Made by a program: the position numbers and the translations under genes
Shown here: in pieces, positions 40,085 through 51,145 of the stretch
Position numbering within the stretch: the first letter of the stretch is position 1
Layout of the letters: every line of letters starts with the position of its first letter
Notes under the pieces: generated by a model
Told to the model about the DNA's origin: nothing
The model's input: only the letters and a program-made list of their open reading frames with translations
Databases searched by the model: none
Origin: Bifidobacterium gallicum DSM 20093 = LMG 11596
GTDB lineage: Bacteria > Actinomycetota > Actinomycetes > Actinomycetales > Bifidobacteriaceae
DNA: 64,000 nucleotides
Assembly: GCF_000741205.1 (NCBI RefSeq)
Contig: NZ_JGYW01000004.1
Coordinates: forward strand, 124,001 to 188,000
Direction: 5' to 3'

Positions 40085-40577
40085 TAGTGAATGAGTGATT
40101 ATCATCAACATTTATCCAAATAACCGGTATATGTGTGATTGGTTTATAAAAATATAGTCTTTCCATGAGTTTCCAAAGGAAGATTGCTCATTGCAGATTT
40201 CTTATGAATCCGATTACGGTCCTTGAACTATATGATTAACTTGTTTGAAAATACGGGGAATAGTAGTGCTCAGGCATATTGTGTTTCTGCGAGATACCGT
40301 TGATTGACCTGTAATAGGCAAGGAGACCGAATTAGAATAGAGTGATTAGTTACTGCTTTTGCGGCACATGCATATGATTGTAAGGTTTTGTTGAGAATCA
40401 GGCAATACGGTTCAACATCTATCCCTACGATTTTCCTTAAGGAGCTATCTAGGCTTCATGTCCGAGTAAATAGACAAAACATGTCTATTATTCCTGCTTG
40501 TTGTTTATACAACTTGTTTTCCTCTGCTGCCGAAGCCTAATTCGTAGGCGTCGATATTGTCTAAGTGGGGGATAATT

Positions 40578-40870
40578 ATGTATGCGGATGCCATGCCGAT
40601 TGCCATCAAGATCCTGTATAAGCTGCACGGCGTATCTCAAGTGGTTTGAGGACGTATTCACTGCGAGTACTTTCCCGTATTTCGAGGAGCATGTTCTCAC
40701 GCTGCGGTGCCGACACGTCGAGTTGACGATGCTTTATGAACCGGATATTTGCGTCGAGCATATCGAAGACGCGACGACCGATAGTATGAAGCGCCATCGC
40801 CGTGACAAGCGGATATTCGTGCTGACGAATTATCTACGGTCATTGCAGGTGCTTGGCCGATACGTGAACT
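40578..40870 (+). pseudogene. Glycosyltransferase family 2 remnant
   Basis: Two frames together give a decayed C-terminal fragment related to the preceding gene. Frame one reads ILYKLHG then hits a stop at about 40647; the next frame continues WFEDVF, FPYFEEHVLTLRCR, LYEPDICVEHIEDATTDSM and LRSLQVLGRYV, matching the intact copy's FLYFEEDILLMRCR, CVKHMEDASTDSM and LNVLKQYI. An internal deletion and frameshift separate them and the original stop is lost. GC content is higher than in the intact gene, so it derives from a different homologue. The gap 40085-40577 upstream holds no other recognisable gene. Confidence 0.75.
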
Positions 40871-40882
40871 GGCAAGAGCGAA

Positions 40883-42415
40883 TCAACGTTTATCTTGACG
40901 CACTTCGCGGTCTTCTTCAAGGATTTCTTTGGCCTCTTGTTCCACTTGCTTCGCTGTTTTTGGCTTGCGGCGCAGGAAGCGTTCAAGAAGGAACTTGAAA
41001 CTCGTGTCCCGTGTGACGAGCATGACGGACACGTAAATTGCTGCATACACACAACCGCGCACAAGCAAGTCGACAAACGGGTTCGAAAAAGTGGTGAACC
41101 ATTCCATAAGCGCATCAGCGCTGATGATGAGTGCACCGCCTAACAGTGCATGCCACAGCGCTGACCATAACCGTAGTTTACGCAATTGGTCCGCTGCGCA
41201 TACCGCTGAAACTGCAAACACGGAAAATTCAGCTGCCAAAATGCTATAGCATGCAGAAATCATACCGAAATGGGGAATGAGCAGAAAATCAAGCCCGATA
41301 TTGACAACCGCTCCAGTAGTTGTCGCAAGCGCGACTTTGCTTTCTCGCCGCATCGGAATCAGGATGGCGCTTGTCATCAATGCGTTCGGAGTCGCCATTA
41401 GCAGCGCGAATGCGACAATGCCGAGCAATGGAGTTGCGCCAAGATATTCGTGACCGCTCAGAATAAGTACGATTGGTTCCCGTAATGTGTAAACGAGAAT
41501 TGTCGCAGGAACACATGCAATCACAATTGTATTGAACAATTGATTCAAGAGGTTGATGAATCCACGGTGATCGTTTTCTACGAGATAGGAGAGACGTGGC
41601 AGCGAAACGGCAGTAAGTGAATTGATGACCTGTCTGACGATTGTATAAACTTTCATCGCGACCGTATACAAACCCACTTGTACATCGCCCAGCATAGCAC
41701 CCACGAATGTCGTGCCTGCATTGCTGTAAATCGTAATTGCGATGTTGTTTGTGAACAACGTCATAAGTGGCTTGATATGCCGGTTGAAATCTGTTTCCGT
41801 TGTAGGAGCCAATGAACAAAATTTGCTTGCATGAAAGAATCCCCATATATTGGCCGCTGAGGACGCAAAAACGGTTATGCCTGCATAAATGACGAAGTCA
41901 GATGCTTTATGTACAAACACGAACATCAGGATAAGCGATACGAACTGCACAAGGATTGTGCGTATGGATAGATAAAAATAGTCCTCGTAGATGGAATACA
42001 ACCAATCCACACCAATCGTGGTAAAACCGATGTTTAGGCACATGATGATGAGCAGCGCCATGTAAGCGTGTAGACTTTGCACGGCGACAATGGTGATGAA
42101 GAACGCGATATAGGCAATGGCGGAAGTAATGAGATTGATGGTGAATATTTGCCGCGCAAACCTCGTCAGACGTTCCCGATCGTCGCGTATACGTGCACCT
42201 TCTCGTATAGCATATGAGGAGATGCCTAATCCAGCAAAAAGCGCGAAGTAGCTGACTATGGATTGCGCATAGTTGACTTTACCGATATTGGCCGCACCCA
42301 GAATGCGTGAAACATATGGGAAGGTAATAAGTGGGAAAATCATGCCCATTACTGTCTTCAGTGAGTTGAGCATGGCGTTACGCGTCAAAGATGGAGTTTT
42401 CTCAGATGCTGCCAT
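40883..42415 (-). CDS. Wzx-type polysaccharide flippase (second copy)
   Basis: 510 residues, fourteen or so hydrophobic helices and a charged C-terminal tail. Opening NAMLNSLKTVMGMIFPLITFPYVSRILGAANIGKVNYAQSI is typical of the RfbX/O-antigen flippase group, different from the flippase at 29.7 kb. It should move a lipid-linked unit across the membrane. It is in the GC range of the host, unlike the block to its left. It runs in the same direction as the rhamnosyltransferase gene upstream. Confidence 0.92.
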   Translation of the reverse strand: MAASEKTPSLTRNAMLNSLKTVMGMIFPLITFPYVSRILGAANIGKVNYAQSIVSYFALFAGLGISSYAIREGARIRDDRERLTRFARQIFTINLITSAIAYIAFFITIVAVQSLHAYMALLIIMCLNIGFTTIGVDWLYSIYEDYFYLSIRTILVQFVSLILMFVFVHKASDFVIYAGITVFASSAANIWGFFHASKFCSLAPTTETDFNRHIKPLMTLFTNNIAITIYSNAGTTFVGAMLGDVQVGLYTVAMKVYTIVRQVINSLTAVSLPRLSYLVENDHRGFINLLNQLFNTIVIACVPATILVYTLREPIVLILSGHEYLGATPLLGIVAFALLMATPNALMTSAILIPMRRESKVALATTTGAVVNIGLDFLLIPHFGMISACYSILAAEFSVFAVSAVCAADQLRKLRLWSALWHALLGGALIISADALMEWFTTFSNPFVDLLVRGCVYAAIYVSVMLVTRDTSFKFLLERFLRRKPKTAKQVEQEAKEILEEDREVRQDKR

Positions 42416-42459
42416 GATGGAGCTGCTTCTTTCTTACGAAATGTCAGGATGATTTGAGA

Positions 42460-43729
42460 TCACATTGCCTGATTGAGGCATTGGGCTAGAGGTTCCATGA
42501 TGTCGTCGAAAAAATCGGCTTGCGGATTGAGGTATCGGGAATACCGGTCGGGCCAGGCTGCCGTGGATGGTTTACTGCCATATTGTTGCATAGCTTGCCA
42601 AATGGTATCTGCCAACTTTTCAATGGATACGGAATCCAATGAAATGATATTTGGAATATCTCCCAAATTCTTAGGACCGAAACTATTGGTAATAGTACGG
42701 ATTCCAAAGGCCGCCATTTCCAACGGAGGGTAGCTGGGGTGAGGTGAGCACATAAGAGATACGCCAATACTGGCTCGGTGCATTAAGGTCGCATAGTCAT
42801 CCAGGGTCATCTTGCCAGGCGACTGCAAAGTTTGTCCATCGGCCAGCTTGATGCGTGGAATGTCACTGCCGATGGACAGGATCCGCCACTCTTTTGATAC
42901 CTCGGGATGATCAGTGAGTAACTTATTAAGTGCATTGATAACCAATGGAAAACAGTTGCGTGGGACTCCTGGACGCCCATAAAATATCAGAAGTTTTTCA
43001 CGATTTTGATTGATATTCTCATCGTTGAGATGCCGGGCGATATCAGGATCTAACTTTGGACTAAATACATAAGATCTAAAAAAATTATAACGGAGTTCTT
43101 CAAACCATTCCTTTAATTCATGAGAATTGAATACAGCAATAGTATCCGGCATATGGTATAGCGTATCTGTTAATAAATATTTATCATTCCATGCGTTGAA
43201 TCCAGGCTCAAAATCTTGGATTAAATGGATATGTGGCATTGCTTTTCCAAAAGTCTTCTCTTGGAAAGCGTGGTATCCGGTTGACGCGTAGGCGCCGGTC
43301 CAATAGGTGAAGACAAAGAAATCATGGGGTCGAAGGGGCAATTTGTTATGTAAACGAGTGCCAGGGTCTAGCGGTATGATTTGACGAGAGGCTTCGCTGT
43401 GCTTATTTACGGATGTAATATTCCATTCTGGATACTGTAGTCGGATGCGATTTAATTCGCGAGCATCGTAAGATTGTTCTGTGAGAATACGGGCATCACC
43501 ATCAAAAAATTTAAGTAAAGATGTAAAAAAAACGGTACGCTGTTTTTTGACCACCATACATACGTGATTTTTCTATATTAGGTATAATTAAATTCAATCG
43601 TGGCTTATCGTTTTTATCTTGCGTATATTGAACAGCTGTTAGTGATTTATATGTATCAAGGCGATATGTAGAATGTGAGCGAAGATAATGTGCCGTTTTG
43701 CGTAGCGCTTGGTGAAAATAATTATCCAT
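42460..43729 (-). pseudogene. WsaF-like rhamnosyltransferase, frameshifted at an eight-T run
   Basis: Two overlapping frames make one WsaF-like GT4 protein. The upstream part (from ATG 43729 or TTG 43750) ends LIIPNIEKSRMYGGQKTAYRFF and then stops; the downstream frame continues TSLLKFFDGDARIL through IQDFEPGFNAW, SIGSDIP and SPHPSYPPLEMAAFG. The shift is at eight T on the coding strand (eight A at 43525-43532). With seven T one frame of about 420-430 residues results, close to the known WsaF length. As written only 43557-42460 (365 codons) remains open, lacking the N-terminal strand and loop. It may be a mutation, a phase-variable switch or a sequencing error. WsaF is a rhamnosyltransferase of S-layer glycan assembly, in keeping with the rml genes next door. 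Confidence 0.8.
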
Positions 43730-43908
43730 AATATGAAACCAGCCTTTCAAGCATTTGATACTCTAACAGGAGTGGTGGGCATAGGTATTGTAAGTGAGTG
43801 TTTGTGCATAGATATATTTAATAGTGCCTTCAGGTAGCACTGCCTTAGAACATGAAGTGGCAAGCTTGGTGACGAGGAAGCTGAATCTGGCATAGCACAT
43901 TGATATAG

Positions 43909-44952
<1,044 letters not shown>

Positions 44953-45039
44953 TATTGTCGGTTGCAGCGCATACTACGTATGCAGCGAATAGTGTTTCAG
45001 ATTTTCAAGACTATTGCTATTACAGGGAAGCGTACCAAT

Positions 45040-46491
45040 ATGGAATTTGAGAAGGGACTGAAGGCTACGACGACGAATATTCCCGGGCTTATCGTGTTTG
45101 ATTTGCCTGTGCATGGGGACAATCGCGGATGGTTCAAGGAGAACTGGCAGAAAGCGAAAATGACAGCGCTCGGTTTGCCGAAAGACTTCGAGCCCGTGCA
45201 GAACAATATCAGTTTCAACGCGAAGCGCGGAGTGACACGCGGTATACACGCCGAACCGTGGGATAAGTTCATCTCGTTGGCGACCGGCGAGATTTTCGGC
45301 GCATGGGTCGATCTGCGTCCAGGAGTGACATTTGGTGAGGTATTCACCACTCGACTGGATCCGTCCAAAGCCATTTTTGTGCCACGCGGTGTTGGTAACA
45401 GCTTCCAAGCGCTGGAGGATGGTACGGCGTATTCGTATCTGGTCAATGCGCATTGGTCGTTGGACCAGAAGAAGAACTACACGTTCGTGAACTTGGCCGA
45501 TCCGCAGCTTGCCATCCAATGGCCGATTCCGTTGGAGGATTGCGAGTTGAGTGAAGCCGATCTGCATCATCCGCTACTCAAGGACGCCAAGCCTATGGAA
45601 CCAAAACGTACGTTGGTTACGGGCTGCAATGGCCAACTGGGACGTTCTATTCGTCAGTATGTGGAAAACCATGGTTTGCAAGGATTCGAGTTCACTGATA
45701 TCGACGAATTTGATTTCTCCGATCCCAAGTCGTATGAGCAATATGATTGGAGCTTGTACGGCACAATCATCAATGCGGGCGCGTTCACTGCTGTGGACAA
45801 GGCGGAAACGGAGGAAGGGCGCAAGCTGGCGTGGAAAGCCAATGCCCAGGGGCCAGCTTTGCTAGCCAAAGTCGCAGCTGACCATCATATTGTGTTGGTA
45901 CATATCAGCTCGGACTACGTGTTCGACGGCACTCAACAACTGCATACAGAAGATGAGGCGTTCTCTCCATTGGGAGTGTATGGACAGACTAAAGCGGCGG
46001 GTGATATTGCGGTCAGCAATGTGCCAGAACATTATATTCTACGCTCCAGCTGGGTGATTGGTAATGGCCACAATTTTGTGAAGACCATGATGAACTTGTC
46101 CAAACGCGTCGCGAATCCAACCGATCAATTGGAACAGGTGACCGTGGTGAATGACCAGTTCGGTCGTTTGACGTTTACTGATGAGATGGCCGCGGCCATT
46201 TTCTTCTTGTTGGGTTCCTCAGTAGCATATGGAACTTATAATATGACCGGTTCGGGCGACGTGACGAGCTGGGCGCAGATTGCCAAAGAAGTATTCAATC
46301 TTACCAGTGGTAACGGTGAGGCCGTCAAACCAATCACCACCCAGGAATACTTTTTGAACGCGAATGCCCCGGTCAGCCCGCGCCCCACGAATAGCGCGCT
46401 GGATTTGGGAAAGCTTGAGGAAGCGGGATTCATTCCTGCGGATTGGGAAGAATCGTTGGAAGAATACGTGGCGCACGAGCTTGAGCATTAA
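45040..46491 (+). CDS. rmlCD: Fused dTDP-4-dehydrorhamnose 3,5-epimerase / reductase
   Basis: 483 residues. The first ~185 are RmlC: PVHGDNRGWFKENWQ, the catalytic His in RGIHAE, then FVPRGVGNSFQAL. From about residue 190 follows RmlD: RTLVTGCNGQLGRSI, INAGAFTAVDKAE, SSDYVFDG and YGQTK with Tyr and Lys. The fusion carries out the last two steps to dTDP-L-rhamnose and is a known arrangement in bifidobacteria. ATG 45040 follows CAGGGAAG; the frame upstream is open but has no better start. It sits 87 bases after rmlB and 40 before rmlA. Confidence 0.95.
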   Translation: MEFEKGLKATTTNIPGLIVFDLPVHGDNRGWFKENWQKAKMTALGLPKDFEPVQNNISFNAKRGVTRGIHAEPWDKFISLATGEIFGAWVDLRPGVTFGEVFTTRLDPSKAIFVPRGVGNSFQALEDGTAYSYLVNAHWSLDQKKNYTFVNLADPQLAIQWPIPLEDCELSEADLHHPLLKDAKPMEPKRTLVTGCNGQLGRSIRQYVENHGLQGFEFTDIDEFDFSDPKSYEQYDWSLYGTIINAGAFTAVDKAETEEGRKLAWKANAQGPALLAKVAADHHIVLVHISSDYVFDGTQQLHTEDEAFSPLGVYGQTKAAGDIAVSNVPEHYILRSSWVIGNGHNFVKTMMNLSKRVANPTDQLEQVTVVNDQFGRLTFTDEMAAAIFFLLGSSVAYGTYNMTGSGDVTSWAQIAKEVFNLTSGNGEAVKPITTQEYFLNANAPVSPRPTNSALDLGKLEEAGFIPADWEESLEEYVAHELEH

Positions 46492-46531
46492 GTAGCGTTT
46501 TACGTAGTGAATGATTGGGGTGAAAAGCTTT

Positions 46532-47410
46532 ATGAAAGGTATCATTCTTGCTGGCGGTTCAGGCACCCGCTTGTATCCGCTGACGACTGTGACTTCCAAA
46601 CAGTTGTTGCCGGTGTATGACAAGCCTATGATTTTCTATCCGTTGAGTGTGCTGATGATGGCGGGTATCCGTGACATTCTGATTATCTCTACGCCCACAG
46701 ATTTGCCTAACTTTGAACGTTTGCTCGGTGACGGCTCCCGCTATGGCATCAATCTGTCGTACAAGGTGCAGCCAAGCCCTGATGGTTTGGCCCAGGCGTT
46801 CATCATCGGTGAGGATTTTGTCGACGGGAATCCGTGTGCGCTGGTGCTGGGCGACAATATTTTCTATGGGAATGGTTTGGGCCGAGTGCTGCGTGATGCC
46901 GCTTCGGTGGAACATGGTGCCACTGTGTTTGGCTATTACGTGGAAGATCCGGAACGGTACGGCGTGGTGGAGTTCGATAGCGACAAGAAAGTAATCGGCA
47001 TTGAAGAAAAGCCGGAACATCCCGCGTCGAACTATGCAGTTACCGGGTTGTATTTCTATGACGGGCGTGTCTGTGATTTCGCTAGGCAAATCAAGCCGTC
47101 TCCGCGAGGAGAATTGGAAATCACTGATCTGAACCGCATGTATTTGCATGATGGTTCTTTGAACGTTCAGACATTGGGGCGCGGATACGCATGGCTGGAC
47201 ACAGGAACCATGGAGTCGCTCTATGAGGCCGGTGAATTTGTACGCACGGTGGAAAAGGCTCAGGGGCTCCCGATTTCCGTGATTGAGGAAATCGCCTATG
47301 AAAATGGCTGGATTGATACGGCCACTTTGGAGAAGACGGCCAAAGCTTACGGGAAAAGCGCATACGGGCAATACCTGATGAATGTGGCTGAACGGACTAT
47401 TGCCCGATGA
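46532..47410 (+). CDS. rmlA: Glucose-1-phosphate thymidylyltransferase
   Basis: 292 residues, the normal RmlA length. It makes dTDP-glucose from dTTP and glucose-1-phosphate. The start [18 protein letters not shown] holds the nucleotide-binding loop, with [25 protein letters not shown] and EEKPEHP following. ATG 46532 fits the family start; an upstream ATG at 46511 would add seven residues. Third gene of the rml operon. Order B-CD-A is usual for bifidobacteria. Confidence 0.95.
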   Translation: MKGIILAGGSGTRLYPLTTVTSKQLLPVYDKPMIFYPLSVLMMAGIRDILIISTPTDLPNFERLLGDGSRYGINLSYKVQPSPDGLAQAFIIGEDFVDGNPCALVLGDNIFYGNGLGRVLRDAASVEHGATVFGYYVEDPERYGVVEFDSDKKVIGIEEKPEHPASNYAVTGLYFYDGRVCDFARQIKPSPRGELEITDLNRMYLHDGSLNVQTLGRGYAWLDTGTMESLYEAGEFVRTVEKAQGLPISVIEEIAYENGWIDTATLEKTAKAYGKSAYGQYLMNVAERTIAR

Positions 47411-47567
47411 TTATTGAAGTGAATGATCAGAAGATTGAAAATGTGAATTTCTAGAGAAATGCTTAGGGTTGGATTAATGGTTTTTCAGTATCGATGGAGG
47501 ATGCTCCTTACCGTGCATTACATTGGTGGAATACGAATGATGTCATTTGCTAGCTGATAGAGGGAAG

Positions 47568-49052
47568 ATGGTGTCACAAACGTCCAATAATGTAATATCC
47601 ACTCCTACGGAAGGAGAGAGGCAGGAGAGCAATCTCACCCTAGCAGGTTTGTTTCATATTATTATGAAGCATGTTATTGCCGCTATTGTCACATTTGTAA
47701 TAATAGTGGCTTGCGCATGTTTCTATCTAGTATTGAAGGCACCTGTGTATTCAGCTACAGCCCAAACCTTTGCTACTTACAGCGAGGATTCGGCTACAAC
47801 GGATAATAATTATTCAAATTTAGGGAATGCCGCTTCATATATCAACACTCAGGTGAAATCGTATCCAGCGTTGGTTGCTACTGATGTGGTATTGCAGCCA
47901 GTGATTAATGAGTTGCATTTGAACGAGAGCGTGAATGCACTAGCGTCCACTATAAATGCGGTGAATCCAGCCAATACTGCGTTCATCAATATCTCCGTAA
48001 CCTCATCTGACCCTCAGATGGCGCAGATTATCGCGAATGCTGTCGCACAATCATTTCAAGAAGTGGTGAAAGGTTCTCTGTATACGGACGGCACTGTATC
48101 GCCGGTAAAAATCACAATTGTGAAAAAGGCTACCGTCCCTACAGCGCCAAGCGAACCTAAAAAGACATTGGTCTTGCTTGTTGGAATTGCGGGTGGCTTG
48201 GTTGCTGGTATTTTTGCTGCCCTGTTGAGAGACATGTTTACGCGCAAGATCCAGGACGAGAGGGAACTGAGTGAGTATCTTGGAGCGCCGACTCTGGGAC
48301 GCATTCCTGAAGAGGATGTGATTGATGGCAAGAGTTCGGTGATTATCTCATCTCCCTCAAGTTCTGTGGCTGAAAGCTATCGACGTATTTGCACGAATCT
48401 GTCGTTTGTTACTCCTGTGTATGGCACAAAGTCCAGGCTGATTGTGATTTCTTCTGCGGGGCCTGGTGAAGGTAAGACAACGACTGCTGCCAATATTGCT
48501 ACTGCTCTTGTAGAGAACGGTGCCTCAGTGTTGTTGATTGATGCTGGTTTGCGTCATCCTTCCGTAGCGCACAAGCTGCATATTGATGGTGAGACTGGTT
48601 TGGCCCATGTGCTTTCCGGACAAGCGTCGGTCAAGGATGTGATTCAGCCGTTCTGGCGTCCGAACCTGCATGTGATGCCGGCTGGTCCGAAGCCACCGAA
48701 TCCTGCGCAGTTACTGAACTCACCGCTGATGAGGGAATTGTTGGCGCAGGCTTTGCATCAGTATGATTTCGTGGTGGTCGATACGGCTCCTATGGTTGTG
48801 GCCAATGATGCAGCATTGTTCGCGAAACAGGGCGGCGGATTGGTCGTCGTGGCCCGACGTGGCATGACACTGAAGAAACAACTCGTTGCAATGGCTACCG
48901 AAGTGAAGAATTTGGATGTGACCGTTACCGGATTTGTGTTCAACTCAGCGAAGAATGATAAGTCGTCGCTGGCTGGATCCAATTATTACTACTATTACGG
49001 TAGTGGCGATGGCTCATCGGAAAAACGTCGCAAGTCAAATCATAAAGCCTGA
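47568..49052 (+). CDS. Wzc-like BY-kinase / chain-length regulator (second copy), altered Walker A'
   Basis: 494 residues, same layout as the protein at 24.5 kb: TM helices near residues 30-50 and 190-212, outer loop, kinase domain, tyrosine-rich end (YYYYY). Walker A is canonical (GPGEGKTTT) and Walker B VVVDTAPM, but Walker A' reads LLIDAGLRHPS: the second Asp, needed for magnesium/ATP handling in BY-kinases, is Gly (GGT codon at 48547-48549). Kinase activity may be lost or reduced. The first copy keeps both Asp. AGAGGGA precedes adjacent ATG 47568 and GTG 47571. It ends the rml-side EPS block and is followed by a terminator. Confidence 0.9.
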   Translation: MVSQTSNNVISTPTEGERQESNLTLAGLFHIIMKHVIAAIVTFVIIVACACFYLVLKAPVYSATAQTFATYSEDSATTDNNYSNLGNAASYINTQVKSYPALVATDVVLQPVINELHLNESVNALASTINAVNPANTAFINISVTSSDPQMAQIIANAVAQSFQEVVKGSLYTDGTVSPVKITIVKKATVPTAPSEPKKTLVLLVGIAGGLVAGIFAALLRDMFTRKIQDERELSEYLGAPTLGRIPEEDVIDGKSSVIISSPSSSVAESYRRICTNLSFVTPVYGTKSRLIVISSAGPGEGKTTTAANIATALVENGASVLLIDAGLRHPSVAHKLHIDGETGLAHVLSGQASVKDVIQPFWRPNLHVMPAGPKPPNPAQLLNSPLMRELLAQALHQYDFVVVDTAPMVVANDAALFAKQGGGLVVVARRGMTLKKQLVAMATEVKNLDVTVTGFVFNSAKNDKSSLAGSNYYYYYGSGDGSSEKRRKSNHKA

Positions 49053-49078
49053 TAATTGCTCAATAGTGAGATGCGCTT

Positions 49079-49118
49079 AAGGGTGCCAACTAACTATGGT
49101 TAGGTGGCACCCTTCTTT
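49079..49118 (+). terminator. Intrinsic terminator after second Wzc
   Basis: AAGGGTGCCA (49079-49088) pairs with TGGCACCCTT (49105-49114); the inner TAAC/GTTA extends the stem, and TCTTTG follows. It marks the right end of the EPS region. The following 360 bases to 49479 are AT-rich and contain no gene I can support. Confidence 0.8.
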
Positions 49119-49479
49119 GATATCACATATGTACGAGGGGATGAGAGTTATCGGTTTGCGTTGCAATGGGCAATACTATAGGAGTTCGAGGGAATAGGGC
49201 TTTACTCGAATCTTCTCTGAATCCATACAAGCTCTGCGAAAAAAACATACCTCAATTTGCAAATATAATAGATTACTGCAATAATGACCATATTGTTGAT
49301 AATGGATGTCAGAACAATAAAGAAATGCATACTTGTAGCATGATGGGTCATTGTTTAATTCATTATCATGGTGTGTGCAGTGTTGCTATGTCGGTTATCA
49401 ACAAGAGTAATAGATAAGAAAACACAAGCGGAACAGCTTATTGCGACGATATTCTCGTCCAGAAAGGACTTCCCCTATT

Positions 49480-49974
49480 ATGTCGTCATTGCAAGGATTT
49501 GAGGCTGTGAGCCCTAAGCGTCGTAGCGGCAAGGCCGTTATGACTGTTACGAACAAGGGTATACGTCTCAATAAATATGCAGTAGCGGAGCTCGAAGCTC
49601 CCAAATTCGTCAAGTTCCTGATTAATAACACGACCAGGCAGATTGCTGTTATGCCTGTTCCTGAGCGCGATGCCAATGCCATCCCGTTTGGTCTCAAGCC
49701 ATCGATTTCGGCATCTGCACATATCTACAACCCACGTGTGATTGAATCCATCCTGCGTTATTTCGATATGCCGGAAGGTGAAGGCGATGAGATCCCGACT
49801 GTGGCACTGCGTGGTCTGCTCACTCCCGAAGGCAACGCATTGGTGTTCGATGTTGCCGGTGCCAAGGTCAGCCTGACACGCAAGCGTGGCCGCAAGCCGC
49901 GTGCCGAGAAGACTCATGCTGATGTCAATCTCAACGAAGACGGCGATTGGGAAACCCCCGACACGGAAGAGTGA
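49480..49974 (+). CDS. Conserved protein of unknown function, 164 residues
   Basis: I do not recognise a family. No signal peptide or membrane segment. The body (residues 15-110) has mixed alpha/beta character (KAVMTVTNKGIRLNKYAVAE, FVKFLINNTTRQIAVMPV), then a Lys/Arg-rich patch TRKRGRKPRA that resembles an AT-hook-like GRKPR core, and an acidic tail. A DNA-binding role is possible but rests on that patch only. ATG 49480 follows AGAAAGGA. A strong bidirectional terminator follows. Confidence 0.75.
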   Translation: MSSLQGFEAVSPKRRSGKAVMTVTNKGIRLNKYAVAELEAPKFVKFLINNTTRQIAVMPVPERDANAIPFGLKPSISASAHIYNPRVIESILRYFDMPEGEGDEIPTVALRGLLTPEGNALVFDVAGAKVSLTRKRGRKPRAEKTHADVNLNEDGDWETPDTEE

Positions 49975-50010
49975 TGAATCACTTAACCAATAAGGTGTTA
50001 CTTCAATAAA

Positions 50011-50046
50011 GAAGCCGGGCAACTGTGTGGTTGCCCGGCTTCCTCT
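50011..50046. terminator. Bidirectional terminator between convergent genes
   Basis: Perfect 13-base arms GAAGCCGGGCAAC and GTTGCCCGGCTTC with a TGTGTG loop; CTCTT on the right and AATAAA on the left. Serves the 164-residue protein and the convergent Rpf-like gene. Confidence 0.9.
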
Positions 50047-50086
50047 TATTGAACCGTTTCACCTCAAAATGGAGGCGTGGACAGTA

Positions 50087-51145
50087 TCAGTACCAGTGGT
50101 TGGCTTGCCAGAAGGCGTAGGCGCCTTGGATGGATCCGTAACGGCTCTTGCAGTAGTCCCAGAACCAACGCAACTGCGTTTGGTAGTTCGTGGCCCAATC
50201 AGCGCCATGCGAGCCCATCTTGCTGCCAGGCAAAGCCTGCGGCAAGCCGTACGCACCCGAAGATGGGTTCGTGGCAGACACCGACCAGCCCGACTCGTGA
50301 CCGATGATGTACACCGTCGCCGTGAAATCAGCTTCAGTGCCGCCATTGGCGAGCAGATAATCGTGCGCCCACTGCTGCATCTCGCCCACAGGCACTGTGG
50401 TACCGATGTTGGAGCTTGCAGCTGAGCTACTAGAGTTGTTCGAATTGCTGGAACTATTCGCATTGCTGGAACTATTCGTATTGCTGGTAGCCTTCGGGGC
50501 TTCAGTCTTCGTGCCAACCAGAATCACCTTGTCGACAGGAGCCTTCTTCAGCCACGATGTGAACGTATTGGAGGACACGACCTTGTCACCGGCCATTTGC
50601 ACGAGATTCGTGTTCTCGAGAATGCCCTCCTGACCCTCAGTCTCGACCTTTTCCTCACCCTTGGCAAGATTCGGATCTTCCTTACGAATCGTATTGAACG
50701 GCACCTTCTGTTCCACAGTCTGCATTTTGGCGTCGGCGCGTTCAATCGTAATCGTTGTGTTCTCGCTCACCTTCTGATCGAGGGCGGGGGAGACCGTGTC
50801 GGTAGGTTCCAACGTAATGTCAGCGGCATCCAGCACGGACTTTACATCGGTGAAGTTTGTGCCGAACACGTTCTGCGACTTGCCGTTGACCACAACCTTG
50901 ACATACGACGTGCCATCCAAAGGAGTACGGACATCGCCACGCGATGCAGCCTCGGAATCCGTGGCGGAGAACGCTGTGACTTGAGCGGTGGGAGTCTGCT
51001 GATGGTGCTGGGTATAGATACCGCGAGTTGCCAATCCGCCGCCCACGACCGATGCGATCACAGCTGCTCCTGCGCAGATCTTGATCCACTGGCGTTTGCT
51101 TAGCGACCGGAGAGTCGGCGTTTTTGCCGCGCGATGGTCAGTCAT
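50087..51145 (-). CDS. Rpf/G5-type muralytic protein, secreted
   Basis: 352 residues, ATG 51145 after GAGGAG. A membrane-anchor or signal helix lies at about 27-45. Then come DUF348-like stretches (VVVNGKSQNVFG, VKSVLDAADI), a G5-like domain (VPFNTIRKEDPNLAKGEEKVETEG), a low-complexity Asn/Ser linker of about 30 residues, and a lytic-transglycosylase-like C-terminus: HESGW with the likely catalytic Glu, SGAYGLPQALPGSKM, and FWQANHWY at the end. Such proteins cleave peptidoglycan during growth and resuscitation. No partner gene is adjacent. Upstream 51146-51525 has no gene I can support; it should hold the promoter. Confidence 0.9.
   Translation of the reverse strand: MTDHRAAKTPTLRSLSKRQWIKICAGAAVIASVVGGGLATRGIYTQHHQQTPTAQVTAFSATDSEAASRGDVRTPLDGTSYVKVVVNGKSQNVFGTNFTDVKSVLDAADITLEPTDTVSPALDQKVSENTTITIERADAKMQTVEQKVPFNTIRKEDPNLAKGEEKVETEGQEGILENTNLVQMAGDKVVSSNTFTSWLKKAPVDKVILVGTKTEAPKATSNTNSSSNANSSSNSNNSSSSAASSNIGTTVPVGEMQQWAHDYLLANGGTEADFTATVYIIGHESGWSVSATNPSSGAYGLPQALPGSKMGSHGADWATNYQTQLRWFWDYCKSRYGSIQGAYAFWQANHWY

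Noticed and set aside
40582-40998. 138-codon frame taken as an intact gene
   Set aside because: Its first part is out of frame relative to the homologous YKLHG segment, its end runs into antisense of the flippase, and only the middle matches a glycosyltransferase. It is a remnant.
49166-49417. 83-codon frame between the second Wzc and the 164-residue protein
   Set aside because: No ribosome site, composition typical of random AT-rich DNA, no recognisable domain.
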